A stretch of DNA of 64,000 bases from Microvirga ossetica (lineage in GTDB: Bacteria > Pseudomonadota > Alphaproteobacteria > Rhizobiales > Beijerinckiaceae), in assembly GCF_002741015.1 (NCBI RefSeq), contig NZ_CP016616.1:665501-729500 (forward strand), in the 5' to 3' direction. How positions within the stretch are numbered: position 1 is the stretch's first letter; each line of letters opens with the position of its first letter. This document shows positions 25,041 to 32,825 of the stretch, piece after piece. Under the pieces are notes generated by a model that saw nothing but the letters and a program-made list of their open reading frames with translations, had not been told where the DNA came from and searched no databases. The translations under genes were made by a program, and so were the position numbers.

Positions 25041-25268
25041 TGCCAAACCTTTCGAACCAGCGAGGCTAAAGGTTTGGCAGCAGATACTCTAAGTAGCTGT
25101 GAAAGCGAGGGAAATGAAAAGGAGTGGTGCCCAGGGGCGGAATAGCACTTACTAAAAAAGACAAGAACTTAGGTCAAGGTGCGAAAGACCAATTGTTCTA
25201 TTATCACCCATTCGATCATCACTCTCTTTCGCACCGCCAGCCCCTCCCCTAACTGGCTCCCAAACCTT
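25041..25268. repeat. Inverted and repeated motifs next to the recombinase
   Basis: TGCCAAACCTTT at 25041-25052 is matched by its exact complement AAAGGTTTGGCA at 25068-25079 (15-bp spacer). A third CCAAACCTTT lies at 25259-25268. Between them is another perfect pair, GGTGCGAAAGA (25178-25188) and TCTTTCGCACC (25225-25235). The stretch 24981-25304 has no gene. Repeats beside an integrase gene are what arm-type or core sites of an attachment site look like; this is inference. Confidence 0.55.
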
Positions 25269-25304
25269 TATCTTCGCTGACCGGCAATTGTCACTCAGCT
25301 TCCC

Positions 25305-25517
25305 TTAAGCCGCCTTCCCTGATTGAGTTTCCTGCTCTTTAGGCAACCCATCCTGCCGATAACGGTTCAGGTCGCCTTCCAGGATGTCTCGGAGCCGGAT
25401 CAGGGTGTCGCGGTGTCGGACCTCGGTCTTGGGCGAGCTTATCCTCTCGTCGATCAGCCTCAACAGCAAAAGAATGTCAGCTTCAGGCATGATCCAGCCG
25501 CGCGGACTCTGCCGCAT
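25305..25517 (-). CDS. Small protein, LLRLIDER family copy 1
   Basis: 70 aa; GGAGG six bases before the ATG at 25517 fixes the start. Core: RGWIMPEADILLLLRLIDER, then SSPKTEVRHRDTLIRLRDIL and a Lys/Glu-rich tail. A paralogue of exactly the same length lies at 30939-31151 and the two also share upstream sequence. It is helical and acidic-basic mixed, probably a coiled-coil adaptor. No known family. Confidence 0.6.
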   Translation of the reverse strand: MRQSPRGWIMPEADILLLLRLIDERISSPKTEVRHRDTLIRLRDILEGDLNRYRQDGLPKEQETQSGKAA

Positions 25518-25674
25518 GAATGACCTCCAGGTGATTCTGCCCGAGATTTGGAGGTCCGAGCTTGGCTGTGCAAGATACTGCGCCGCACCCTTACAAGTTG
25601 GTCCAGCACGTCCTGATTCCCGCACTTGGTCAGATTCCGGCGTATGTGGATGGGTGGTTCAGACCCGTCAGGAG

Positions 25675-26184
25675 CTAACGGGTCCCAGAGGGTGTGAACA
25701 CTGAAGAGATCAACGAGGCGAGCGACGGAGAGGGAGCCGACACAGAACCTGTCGTGACCGGCTCGTTGGGACCGGTGCGAAGCTCCCGCAGCAGACCTTT
25801 GCGCTTGGCCGCGTAGTAGTAGCCTCCGGAGTACAAAGACACGGTGCGGTTCGGATTGCCCCCGGCCACCTTGTAGGCATTGGCCAGATATGGGACCGCA
25901 TAGGCGAGATTGGTGTTCGCATCGAGGAGACCCGACGCGGGGCCGGTGTAGCCCATGGCTCGCGCCGTTCCATAGCGGATTTGCATCAGGCCGAGGTTGC
26001 CCCGGTTTGAAGCGCGGGAGTTGTAGCCGCTCTCGCGCTGAATAATCCGATGCACCAGGGCTTCAGGAATCCCGTTGGCTTGAGCATGCTGTGCCACAAG
26101 CGCGTCGAGAGAGGCACGGTCGGATGCAGCCGCCGGTAAGGCGCAGGCCAGCAGAGCGCAGCCGAGAATAAGACGAGAAATCAT
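25675..26184 (-). CDS. Lytic transglycosylase (SLT family)
   Basis: 169 aa. A signal peptide ends ALPAAASD. The SLT fold follows: catalytic Glu in IIQRESGYNSRAS, GNLGLMQIRYGTARAMGY, NLAYAVPYLANAYKVAGGN, then SLYSGGYYYAAKRKG. It cleaves peptidoglycan glycan strands in the periplasm. The C-terminal ~30 residues are a Ser/Pro tail. Single-gene unit. Confidence 0.9.
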   Translation of the reverse strand: MISRLILGCALLACALPAAASDRASLDALVAQHAQANGIPEALVHRIIQRESGYNSRASNRGNLGLMQIRYGTARAMGYTGPASGLLDANTNLAYAVPYLANAYKVAGGNPNRTVSLYSGGYYYAAKRKGLLRELRTGPNEPVTTGSVSAPSPSLASLISSVFTPSGTR

Positions 26185-26388
26185 GAAAGCCCCTTGTTTG
26201 GGGACAATTCTCCGGTCAATCGTGGCAATAACGAGTCAGCTTGGCTGTAAGAGCACTCGTCGAGTGGTTCATGGTAAAGGCGCGGTAAACGCGCACAAGC
26301 AAGACCGCTCGGTCGGAAATCCGACAGACGCAGGATTGTTGTCCCGCTATGGCTATGTTCTTTCCCACTGCAAGGCAGGGCCAATAGG

Positions 26389-26658
26389 GTGTCCAATCCT
26401 GTGCCGCGTACCGCTCGTCCCGAAGGCGAACCGCTCTCTTCTCGTCGGAGTGGCTCCAATCCCAAGGCTTCGCTCCTGGCAGTCATTGACACCTTGATCG
26501 ACATTGACGTGGCTTATGAGTGCGAGTGCAAAGCCGTCAGCCAAAGCTCCTTGGGCGCTCTGGCAAAGTCACAGAGCCTGAAGCGGCTGCGCGAGCAGCA
26601 TCAGCAACGGCGACAGCCCCTTGTTCAGCAACTCGCTGCCCTGCACGAGCAGGCGTGA
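26389..26658 (+). CDS. Coiled-coil small protein, 'QRR-PY' family member 1
   Basis: 89 aa. The C-terminal half carries the pattern shared by seven loci in the window: IDTLIDIDVAYECECKAV, then LKRLREQHQQRRQPLVQQLA. The N-terminal 27 residues are Pro/Ser-rich and do not align with the others, so the start may be further in. It lies 19 bp before a DUF6894 gene on the same strand. Function unknown. Confidence 0.55.
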   Translation: MSNPVPRTARPEGEPLSSRRSGSNPKASLLAVIDTLIDIDVAYECECKAVSQSSLGALAKSQSLKRLREQHQQRRQPLVQQLAALHEQA

Positions 26659-26677
26659 CCTGAGGGGCTGAAGGTTC

Positions 26678-26944
26678 ATGCCCCGGTATTTCTTCAATCT
26701 GCGCCGGGGTCATTTGTCAGCCTGTGATGCTCGCGGGGAGGACTGCGCCGACTCCACCGAAGCAATCCAATATGCTCTTCTGGCCGCTCTGAGCCTCATG
26801 AGCGAGAAACACGATCCTCACCGCTGGGCGGCTTGGTCCGTGGACATCCAGGACGAGGCACGGAATCAAGTGGCGACGGTGCCCTTTACTTTTGCCTTGC
26901 AGACCGGTTTGCGTCATGGCGACCCTCCCCACCTGGATGTGTGA
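26678..26944 (+). CDS. DUF6894 family small protein
   Basis: 88 aa. The family opening MPRYFFNLRRGHLSACDARG is followed by a GEDCADSTEAIQYAL helix and a final strand pair (WSVDIQDEARNQVATVPF). DUF6894 proteins are abundant in Methylobacteriaceae and Bradyrhizobium; their role is unknown. Two further members occur at 52773 and 62213. Confidence 0.75.
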   Translation: MPRYFFNLRRGHLSACDARGEDCADSTEAIQYALLAALSLMSEKHDPHRWAAWSVDIQDEARNQVATVPFTFALQTGLRHGDPPHLDV

Positions 26945-26999
26945 CACCCAATGCCGGTCGTGGCATCCACTTGTAGGACTTGAACGCTCCCCTCCTACC

Positions 27000-27347
27000 C
27001 TAATGCTTGTCTGCATCAGAACGTTGATCAGCCAGCCTCTTGATCTCGAACACCGCCGCCGTAACGAACGCCGAGGCTACGAGGAAGGTCACCACGGTGG
27101 TGAAGGTGCCGTCCTGTACTCCTGGGTTCATCCCAACCAGCGGGATCAGCAGCAACGCCGGAATGCCAAGCGTGATGGCGGCAAGAATGTAAACTGGATT
27201 GGTTGATTCCGCCGCCGTGGGTGCCTCATGCGCCCTGCGCGCTGATCTCTCTTGCGCCCATACCTTCACGCGCCCCGAGGCACCTCTCACCCGAACTGAG
27301 GCTTCCTGTAAGCGCGAGGTCCACACTCCCATAGCTGGCGATTTCAT
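27000..27347 (-). CDS. Membrane protein with two helices
   Basis: 115 aa. A basic N-terminal half (VRGASGRVKVWAQERSARR) is followed by two hydrophobic helices (VYILAAITLGIPALLLIPL and VVTFLVASAFVTAAVF) and a charged tail. No family recognised. It is convergent with the DUF6894 gene. Confidence 0.5.
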   Translation of the reverse strand: MKSPAMGVWTSRLQEASVRVRGASGRVKVWAQERSARRAHEAPTAAESTNPVYILAAITLGIPALLLIPLVGMNPGVQDGTFTTVVTFLVASAFVTAAVFEIKRLADQRSDADKH

Positions 27348-27691
27348 AAGGCAATCCTTTGGTTGTCAAACCACAGGAAACTGTCAGACAAGGTCACGCT
27401 TCGCAAGCAAATCAGCAGCCATACAACAAGGTAATCGTGATCACCGGATAGGTTGTCCCGTAAATGGCCAAGCTGCCGACGTATCAGGTGTCAGTAAGAG
27501 GTGAACGACCCATGCTGAGAAGGGCTCTGAAAGACGATATGAATGTTGGCATTAATTCCAGTGACGGCGAGAGCGCCTGAAGCATTGGAGCGTGAGCCTC
27601 GCGCTCACATAGCTCAACGTCACTAACACGAGGCATGCAGGTAAGGCATGTCAGCAGCCGCAAAAAGGAGCAGCCATGCCGCCCTTTTGAG

Positions 27692-27720
27692 CTTGCGTCT
27701 TGTGCGATGCGGCGTAATTA
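27692..27720 (+). promoter_or_regulatory. Sigma70-type promoter of predicted sRNA
   Basis: CTTGCG at 27692-27697 (alphaproteobacterial -35 is CTTGAC-like), exactly 17 bp, then TAATTA at 27715-27720. A start about 7 bp downstream falls on base 27727, the first base of the hairpin of the predicted RNA. Confidence 0.6.
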
Positions 27721-27726
27721 TTGCAG

Positions 27727-27819
27727 TGCAACACGGCGATTGGCGTCGCCGCGTTGCAGCCCTTCTTGGGCGTTTCCTCCCTAAACTTCGGGCCGCTCGC
27801 AAGGGTGGCCTTTTTCTTT
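27727..27819 (+). ncRNA. Predicted trans-acting sRNA, MmgR/suhB-like layout
   Basis: About 90 nt. A 5' hairpin of 13 bp (27727-27739 with 27746-27758, one A-C mismatch) is followed by a small GCCC/GGGC hairpin. The unpaired motif TTTCCTCCCT (an anti-Shine-Dalgarno sequence) comes next. The RNA ends in a GC-rich terminator, GGCCGCTC-GCAA-GGGTGGCC (27791-27810), with TTTTTCTTT. Hairpin, CCTCC single strand and GCAA-loop terminator match my memory of the alphaproteobacterial suhB/MmgR (alpha-r8) sRNA family. The family name is inference; the promoter, hairpins and terminator are seen. Confidence 0.65.
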
Positions 27820-28018
27820 CTTAGGGTGCCCTGTCTTAGCCGAGCCTCTTCGAAGTTTGCAAGTAGATCGCCCTGAATAAATACGCGGTTTGCCACCAAA
27901 GTATGTTTTCCCGACTGCCGAGCTAACCTCTGGCCTTGCGTGACGCTGGAGTTCTTCCGAAGACGAACTCCGATGAACCCAGTTTTCCAACTCGTGAGAA
28001 GCTCTGAGCACCTATCGC

Positions 28019-28591
28019 ATGAGCACCTTGAACGATCTGAAGCATCCTGGTGACCGCACCATCGGCTGGGTTCTCACGCAAGCTGCGAGGCTGCACCGCA
28101 CTCACCTGAACACGAAGCTCGCCGGTCTGGGCCTGTTTGCTGGCCAGGAGCAGGTGCTTGAGGCTCTCGACAGCCATGGTGCTCTGACCATGAGCGAACT
28201 TGCCGTCATGCTGCGGGTGCGCGCTCCGACTGCTTCCAAGATGGTGACACGGCTTGCTGTGCTGGGCTTCGTTCAGCGCGATGTGGGTCGAAAGGATGCT
28301 CGCACGGTCAGGGTCAGGCTCACCCGGAAGGGCCGGATGGCTCTCACTCGCCTTCAGGGGCTGTGGGACGAGGTCGAGCGCGATCTGTTGAAAGACGTTA
28401 GCTCAGCCGAGCAGAAACAGTTGCAAGAGTTTCTCCTGCGAGCCGCGACGAACCTCTCATCAGCCCTTGAGAACAACGAGCAGGATGTCGGCTCTGGGCA
28501 CGGCACAGCGGATCGACCAACGGCGCATCCCCACCAAGCCTCCAACAGCCCTGATGGGCTGGAGCAACCTATCCCGCGACCGCAGCGCTAA
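28019..28591 (+). CDS. MarR-family transcriptional regulator
   Basis: 190 aa. Winged-helix core: LFAGQEQVLEALDSHGALTM, then SELAVMLRVRAPTASKMVTR (recognition helix), with the wing DVGRKDARTVRVRLTRKG. A dimerising helical end follows. The last ~45 residues (after LENNEQDVG) are Pro/His-rich and overlap the opposite-strand gene at 28569, suggesting read-through beyond the natural end after rearrangement. It is probably autoregulatory; no target operon is obvious. Confidence 0.85.
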   Translation: MSTLNDLKHPGDRTIGWVLTQAARLHRTHLNTKLAGLGLFAGQEQVLEALDSHGALTMSELAVMLRVRAPTASKMVTRLAVLGFVQRDVGRKDARTVRVRLTRKGRMALTRLQGLWDEVERDLLKDVSSAEQKQLQEFLLRAATNLSSALENNEQDVGSGHGTADRPTAHPHQASNSPDGLEQPIPRPQR

Positions 28592-28793
28592 TTCGAGAAG
28601 CGGCCTCCCTCGGCTCGACCCCATCGGTGTACCAGTCCAAGATCGCCAAATAGAGGCCATTTCGTAGAAGTGGGTGGTGCTCAGCAGGAAGATGCTCCTC
28701 AACGGCCTTCAGATATCGCGAGAAGGGTTTCAGCGTCGGAGCAGCCTCCATTGATGTTCGCCTGAAACACCGCTCTTCCAGATAGAGCACCAA
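28569..28793 (-). CDS. Small helical protein, KPFSRYLKAVEEHLP family copy 1
   Basis: 74 aa from a GTG at 28793; no ATG is in frame upstream. It is closely related to 36134-36403 (shared LKPFSRYLKAVEEHLP, a LLRN-LYLA stretch and SRISAAVAG/ARISAAVAG end). The copies also share upstream DNA. It overlaps the MarR tail. Function unknown. Confidence 0.55.
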   Translation of the reverse strand: MVLYLEERCFRRTSMEAAPTLKPFSRYLKAVEEHLPAEHHPLLRNGLYLAILDWYTDGVEPREAASRISAAVAG

Positions 28794-28927
28794 TGCAGCA
28801 GCATTTTGACTTCCATCCTCTCGCCAAACTTCAGGCGCGTTCCTGCACTACGTGAGGATCAGATGCTGAAGTCGTGCAGGCCATCACTGCGGTGTGCCGC
28901 CAGTGCCTGGGCTTACTCAGGTGAGCG

Positions 28928-29548
28928 ATGCGACCATTGGAGCGCGTTCGCATCTTCGGTGCAGCCGGTTGCGGGTCGTCCACCCTGGGATGGGCGCTCG
29001 CGCGACGGCTGGCGTGTCAGCACCTCGACAGCGACGATATCTACTGGCTTCCCACTACGCCACCTTTCCAGAGGAGGCGAACCACGCCTGAGCGCCTGCA
29101 CCTTTTGTTAGAGGCGACGAAATCCTCCTGCAAACGGGTGCTGTCCGGGTCCGTTGCAGGCTGGGGTGATGCTCTGATCCCGAGCTTTGACCTTGTGGTG
29201 TTCCTGTATGTGCCGACCAAGATCAGGCTGGCTCGGCTTCAGAGCCGCCAACGGGCACGTTTCGGAACGGCGCTTGATCCAGAAGGTCAGATGTACGGCC
29301 AGCATCAGGCATTCCTCCGCTGGGCCGCAGGGTACGATCCTGGTCTGAGCGGCGGACGCACCCTTTGGGCTGATGCCACATGGCTGGGCTATTTGCCCTG
29401 TCCTGTGATGTGCCTCATCGGGGAATGGGGGACAGCGGAGCAGATCGACCGAGTGCTCTCGTTCTGGGATGCTCACGCTAATCAACCCGAAGGCAACCGC
29501 CTCTCTGCATGGAAGATTACCGCAAATATTATGGATAGCGTTGCATAA
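28928..29548 (+). CDS. P-loop kinase, adenylate/shikimate kinase-like
   Basis: 206 aa. Walker A is RIFGAAGCGSSTLGWALARR near the N-terminus, followed by HLDSDDIYWLP, the typical second motif of the AAA_18/adenylate-kinase-like 'topology modulation' proteins. Then comes DLVVFLYVPTKIRLARLQSR with the lid arginines. It is probably a nucleoside/nucleotide or small-molecule kinase; the substrate is unknown. GGTGAG lies just before the ATG. The C-terminal SAWKITANIMDSVA is unremarkable. Confidence 0.75.
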   Translation: MRPLERVRIFGAAGCGSSTLGWALARRLACQHLDSDDIYWLPTTPPFQRRRTTPERLHLLLEATKSSCKRVLSGSVAGWGDALIPSFDLVVFLYVPTKIRLARLQSRQRARFGTALDPEGQMYGQHQAFLRWAAGYDPGLSGGRTLWADATWLGYLPCPVMCLIGEWGTAEQIDRVLSFWDAHANQPEGNRLSAWKITANIMDSVA

Positions 29549-29662
29549 TATTCGTAAGCGGCCTGCTTCGGCGGGGCATAGTGCTAACTTTCAGTCCACT
29601 TCGCGCCTATGAAAGTAGCTATATTGCTAAAATGTAACGCTTCAAGCAGTTTTATTGCTGTA

Positions 29663-29680
29663 CTGTCGTTTTCCCGACAG
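29663..29680 (+). promoter_or_regulatory. CTGT-N10-ACAG palindrome, site A
   Basis: CTGTCG-TTTTCC-CGACAG, 63 bp before the ATG of the coiled-coil gene at 29744. The same sequence with a changed centre precedes the duplicate gene at 37360. A further small hairpin, ATCCATC with GATGGAT (29711-29730), lies between it and the Shine-Dalgarno. Probable operator. Confidence 0.5.
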
Positions 29681-29743
29681 AAAAGATTCGATTTCCGCTG
29701 GTAGACAATTATCCATCAATCAAGATGGATTTCAGGGGGCAGC

Positions 29744-30013
29744 ATGACCACCCAAACTCTGGATAGAGCCTCCCACCGGGAGGCTGATCCCACCTTTAGA
29801 GAACCTTCCCAGCTTCAGCCACTCGTGCAATCCCTTCAGTCTGTTCTGAAGCAAATCGACGATGAGTACGAGCGAGAGCGCAACAGGCCCAGCCAAACCT
29901 TGCCAGACACGTGCGTGAAGGATCGTGCGCTGGCCATGCTCAAATCCCGTCACCAGGACCGGCGCGACAACGATGTGCGGGAACTTGCGGCCCTGGTTGG
30001 GCAACCACAATGA
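29744..30013 (+). CDS. Coiled-coil small protein, 'QRR-PY' family member 2
   Basis: 89 aa. Pattern: LQPLVQSLQSVLKQIDDEYE, then RERN, then LKSRHQDRRDNDVRELAAL. GGGGG precedes the ATG. The stop overlaps the ATG of the LuxR-type gene (ATGA at 30010), so the two are translated together. It is an almost complete duplicate of 37360-37629 with its promoter region. It is predicted to be a coiled coil, possibly the partner or modulator of the DNA-binding protein after it. Confidence 0.65.
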   Translation: MTTQTLDRASHREADPTFREPSQLQPLVQSLQSVLKQIDDEYERERNRPSQTLPDTCVKDRALAMLKSRHQDRRDNDVRELAALVGQPQ

Positions 30014-30342
30014 CAGGAACCGTTATCAAGCTGCTTAATGCCGACACTTGTGCCTTTTCTCAGGTGGAAGCTGAGGTCCTGCGGCGTGTCAGCGAAGGAA
30101 GCACGATCAACTCGATCTCCACTGAACTCGGGTTAGCTGAGCCAATCGTGAAGGAGTACATCAGGTCACTCTTGAGAAAGGTCCGGATGCGAGATGTCGA
30201 GAGAACGACCGGATCGGAAGACGTAGCAATGCCGAAGCAGGAACTGCTCGAAGTGCTACTTGGTGGAATCGGTACTCGGCTTCAATCTCTGGGTGGCCGA
30301 CCCAGACCCGCACGATGGAACCAACTAAACTGGAACCGCTGA
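30010..30342 (+). CDS. Miniature LuxR/GerE-type DNA-binding protein, copy 1
   Basis: 110 aa. After a short lead (MTGTVIKLLNADTCAFSQ) comes a lone LuxR helix-turn-helix: VEAEVLRRVSEGSTINSIST, then ELGLAEPIVKEYIRSLLRKV. There is no receiver or ligand domain. The last ~30 residues differ from the duplicate at 37626 and run into the opposite-strand methyltransferase gene, suggesting recombination replaced the tail. It is probably a small regulator acting with the upstream coiled-coil protein. Confidence 0.7.
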   Translation: MTGTVIKLLNADTCAFSQVEAEVLRRVSEGSTINSISTELGLAEPIVKEYIRSLLRKVRMRDVERTTGSEDVAMPKQELLEVLLGGIGTRLQSLGGRPRPARWNQLNWNR

Positions 30343-30932
30343 ACATGGCCCGCTGGGGTGTGGTGCTCATGATTTCGGCTTTCCACTAACTCGAATAATG
30401 GCCCAAGCCTTTGGCGCAGAGATCGGGCATCGTAGCGAACCACAGGCAGGCCACTGCACCGTTCAGGCCCGTCGAGCGCAAATGTACCGATGATCAGGTG
30501 GCCATCGGGGCGAAGAGCCCTCACCAGTTGCGCCACATAGGCGTCTTGGTCGGCAGGTTCGGTCAGGAAATGGAACGCTGCCCGATCATGCCATAGGTCG
30601 TAAGTCCTCTCAGACTCCCAAGCGGTCACATCGGCTACAATCCACGTGACGTGTGACGCGCGTTGGCCAAGACGGGCATGGGTCTCAGCAACAGCCTTTT
30701 GCGAAATATCCAGGACAGAAAGAGCGGTATAACCCTCGTTGAGCAGGGCATCGACCAGCCTGGACTCCCCACCGCCGATATCGATGATAGCGGCGTCTTT
30801 CCCGACACCGGCGGTGTGGATGATATCCAGCGAGAGTACCGGAGTCTCCTCAAACCAACTGACTTCAGTCTCGGCCTTGGTCTGGTAGACATTCTCCCAG
30901 TGTGCTTGCCGCTCCTTGGGGTCCATCGCCAA
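30282..30932 (-). CDS. Class I SAM-dependent methyltransferase
   Basis: 216 aa. The opening (RQAHWENVYQTKAETEVSWF) is characteristic of a widespread small methyltransferase group. Motif I is DAAIIDIGGGESRLVDALL, motif II TALSVLDISQKAV, motif III ITWIVADVTAWE-like with DLWHDRAAFHFLTEP. The product transfers a methyl group from SAM to an unknown small substrate; relatives are often called thiopurine/tellurite-like methyltransferases. Its 3' end overlaps the LuxR-type gene by 61 bp. Confidence 0.85.
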   Translation of the reverse strand: MAMDPKERQAHWENVYQTKAETEVSWFEETPVLSLDIIHTAGVGKDAAIIDIGGGESRLVDALLNEGYTALSVLDISQKAVAETHARLGQRASHVTWIVADVTAWESERTYDLWHDRAAFHFLTEPADQDAYVAQLVRALRPDGHLIIGTFALDGPERCSGLPVVRYDARSLRQRLGPLFELVESRNHEHHTPAGHVQRFQFSWFHRAGLGRPPRD

Positions 30933-30938
30933 GCTCCT

Positions 30939-31151
30939 TTACGCTGCGTCCCCTTGTTTCGTCTCCTGCTGTTTGAGCAACCTATCATGCCGATTACGGT
31001 TCAGGTCGTCTTCCAGGATGTCACAGCGCCGGATCAGGATGTCGCGATGTCGGACCCCGAGCCTGGGCGAGCTTACCCTCTCGTCGATTAGCCTCAACAG
31101 CGAAACGATGTCAGTCTTGGGCATGATCCAGCCGCGCGCTCTCTGCCGCAT
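30939..31151 (-). CDS. Small protein, LLRLIDER family copy 2
   Basis: 70 aa, start fixed by GGAGG six bases before the ATG at 31151. It carries RGWIMPKTDIVSLLRLIDER, then a VRHRDILIRRCDILEDDLNR stretch, matching the copy at 25305 along the whole length. The shared upstream DNA (GAGCTTGGCTG-GCAAGA pattern) shows a segmental duplication. It lies 6 bp downstream of nothing else on its strand; the methyltransferase starts 7 bp after its stop. Confidence 0.6.
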   Translation of the reverse strand: MRQRARGWIMPKTDIVSLLRLIDERVSSPRLGVRHRDILIRRCDILEDDLNRNRHDRLLKQQETKQGDAA

Positions 31152-31335
31152 GAACAACCTCCGGGTGCTTTTGGCCGAGATGTGGATAGGTGAGCTTGGC
31201 TGCGCAAGACGCTGAGGCCACTCCCACAATTTAATCCAGCACATCACCCCTATTTTTGAGGAGGGCACAACACGGAACCTTCCTTGTCCTTCTGCGCTGA
31301 TATCGATTCCGTGCTCTTCGGCTGCGGGATCAGCC

Positions 31336-31563
31336 ATGCCCGACGACCCTGACAAGACCTTGCAGGAGTTGCGTCACCTGATAGCCACTGGGGGATTGCC
31401 GAAGCTCTCGGCAGAGGCATTGCGCGTGTACAAACGCGAGGAGCGGCGTAGTCCCAGGCTGGCCCAGCCGACTACGTCCAAGCCTCTGCTCAGTCTGTCC
31501 TCAGAAGCGCTCCGACTGTTCCGCGAGAAAGCTGATCCCGCGTGGCCATGGAAACGGCGGTAA
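31336..31563 (+). CDS. Small basic hypothetical protein
   Basis: 75 aa with two similar halves: LPKLSAEALRVYKREE and LLSLSSEALRLFREKA. It has an internal repeat of a short amphipathic helix with a conserved SxEALRxxxxE core. No known family. It is divergent from the LLRLIDER gene. Confidence 0.5.
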   Translation: MPDDPDKTLQELRHLIATGGLPKLSAEALRVYKREERRSPRLAQPTTSKPLLSLSSEALRLFREKADPAWPWKRR

Positions 31564-31702
31564 CCGGTTCTCCTGGTGTCATGCCCTTTATCAAATAGGG
31601 CCTGCACCCTTTTGGCCTTTCTCACATACCGTTCGGCCTGTTTATTCCGGCTTCTCGTTGCTGCGTTACCTCAACGACTGCTCTCAAAAAACTGAATTGA
31701 AA

Positions 31703-31924
31703 ATGCGCGATTTAACCGAGAAGCAATTTGTAGCCGCGATGGAGCGAAACGGGTTCACGAAGGATTAGAGCCTCCTCAACGGATTCCGTCATCCTGATCT
31801 GCCCAAGCCAATGTTCATGACTCTGCTTATCCAGGCCAACGGCTATCGGGGAGCCCTGAAGGCTACGCTTGAGAGTCTCAAGCAGGCTCAGGCTTTGAAC
31901 GCTAAAGCTGACCAGGAGCAATGA
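31703..31924 (+). pseudogene. Small gene with in-frame amber codon
   Basis: ATG at 31703, then MRDLTEKQFVAAMERNGFTKD, a TAG at 31766-31768, and the same frame continues with SLLNGFRHPDLPKPMFMTLL to a TGA at 31922. The N-terminus matches my memory of short Methylobacteriaceae proteins (MRDLTEKQF...RNGF). The frame stays clean on both sides of the TAG, so a single nonsense change is likely. Read-through or suppression is possible but unproven. Confidence 0.5.
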
Positions 31925-31939
31925 AGCTGACGAAACAGG

Positions 31940-32416
31940 CTATTTACCTCCATTAGAGCACACTCTCAGCTTCAGAATCATATCGTGATGGGGAAGTCCA
32001 CCGTCGTCGAAGGCATCTCCAATCACCTCAAAGCCCATAGCCGTGTAGAAGGGTATGGCGTGATCCTGGGAAGCAAGCTTGACATACGAGAACTCTGGAT
32101 GCCGAGGAATCTCGTCCAGGAGGTAAGCCATCAAGCCTGACCCTATGCCTCTTCCTCTGGCTCCGTCGAGCACTGCAAGTCTCTCAATCTTGGCGGTGTC
32201 AGGAGCATAGGTGCGCCATCGGACAGTGCCCACAGGAACTGCACCTGCAAGCGCCACATAGTGCAGGCAGACATCCTCGTGTTGATCAATCTCCCGCTCA
32301 GCCGGGACATTCTGGCCAATGACAAAGACGCGCGTCCTGATTTGAACGCACTGAGCATATCGGAGGCGGGTATCAGCCTCTATGATCTCAATGTCACCTT
32401 GATACATCGAGCCCAT
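31940..32416 (-). CDS. GNAT-family N-acetyltransferase
   Basis: 158 aa. Motifs in order: IRTRVFVIGQNVPAEREIDQ (typical of the ElaA/YjcF group), ALAGAVPVGTVRWR, IERLAVLDGARGRGIGSGLM (acetyl-CoA pyrophosphate loop RGxGxG), then YVKLASQDHAIPFYTAMGFE. It would acetylate an amine on an unknown substrate. Intact and monocistronic. Confidence 0.9.
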   Translation of the reverse strand: MGSMYQGDIEIIEADTRLRYAQCVQIRTRVFVIGQNVPAEREIDQHEDVCLHYVALAGAVPVGTVRWRTYAPDTAKIERLAVLDGARGRGIGSGLMAYLLDEIPRHPEFSYVKLASQDHAIPFYTAMGFEVIGDAFDDGGLPHHDMILKLRVCSNGGK

Positions 32417-32496
32417 GTCGCCTCGCGATTATGATAGCTACGGGACCATCAGAGCCCCGTATTGTGCGCTGGGACTGGAGCAGAGCACTACCGAAT

Positions 32497-32679
32497 TCAA
32501 AGACGCTCGGTGAGGTCTTCTCCAAGAGAAATAACTTCGGAGCTAACCGTGGCGGTTGGCGTAACGACGCTTCTTGGCGAGGTTCTTCTGCCTTCGAGTA
32601 TCTTCGCCGGGGCAATCATCTCCTTGTAGCGGCGGGTGTGCTTCTTGAATGACGGTCTCATGCGAGCCCTACCGGCCAT
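32497..32679 (-). CDS. Small basic hypothetical protein
   Basis: 60 aa; GGGAGGAA is placed six bases before the ATG at 32679, a strong argument for translation. The product is very basic at its start (MAGRARMRPSFKKHTRRYKE). No family is known. The other minus-strand frame here (32394-32615) has no ribosome site. Confidence 0.4.
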   Translation of the reverse strand: MAGRARMRPSFKKHTRRYKEMIAPAKILEGRRTSPRSVVTPTATVSSEVISLGEDLTERL

Positions 32680-32825
32680 CGGGTTCCTCCCTTTTCAGCG
32701 ACCGGAGCATGAAACCATATCAACCCGAAGGGAAGCACCTCATCCCGAGTGGGTAGTTCGGGCTCAGATGGCAGCGCATGCCAGCAGTGATATCATGATC
32801 TTTCCTGATTGCGCGGAGCGACATC

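Noticed and set aside
25041..25079. Rho-independent terminator for the recombinase gene
   Set aside because: The loop is 15 nt and no T-run follows; a proper terminator already exists at 24954.
29663..29680. LexA/SOS box
   Set aside because: Enterobacterial boxes have CTGT-N8-ACAG and alphaproteobacterial LexA uses GTTC repeats; here the spacer is ten and no SOS gene follows.
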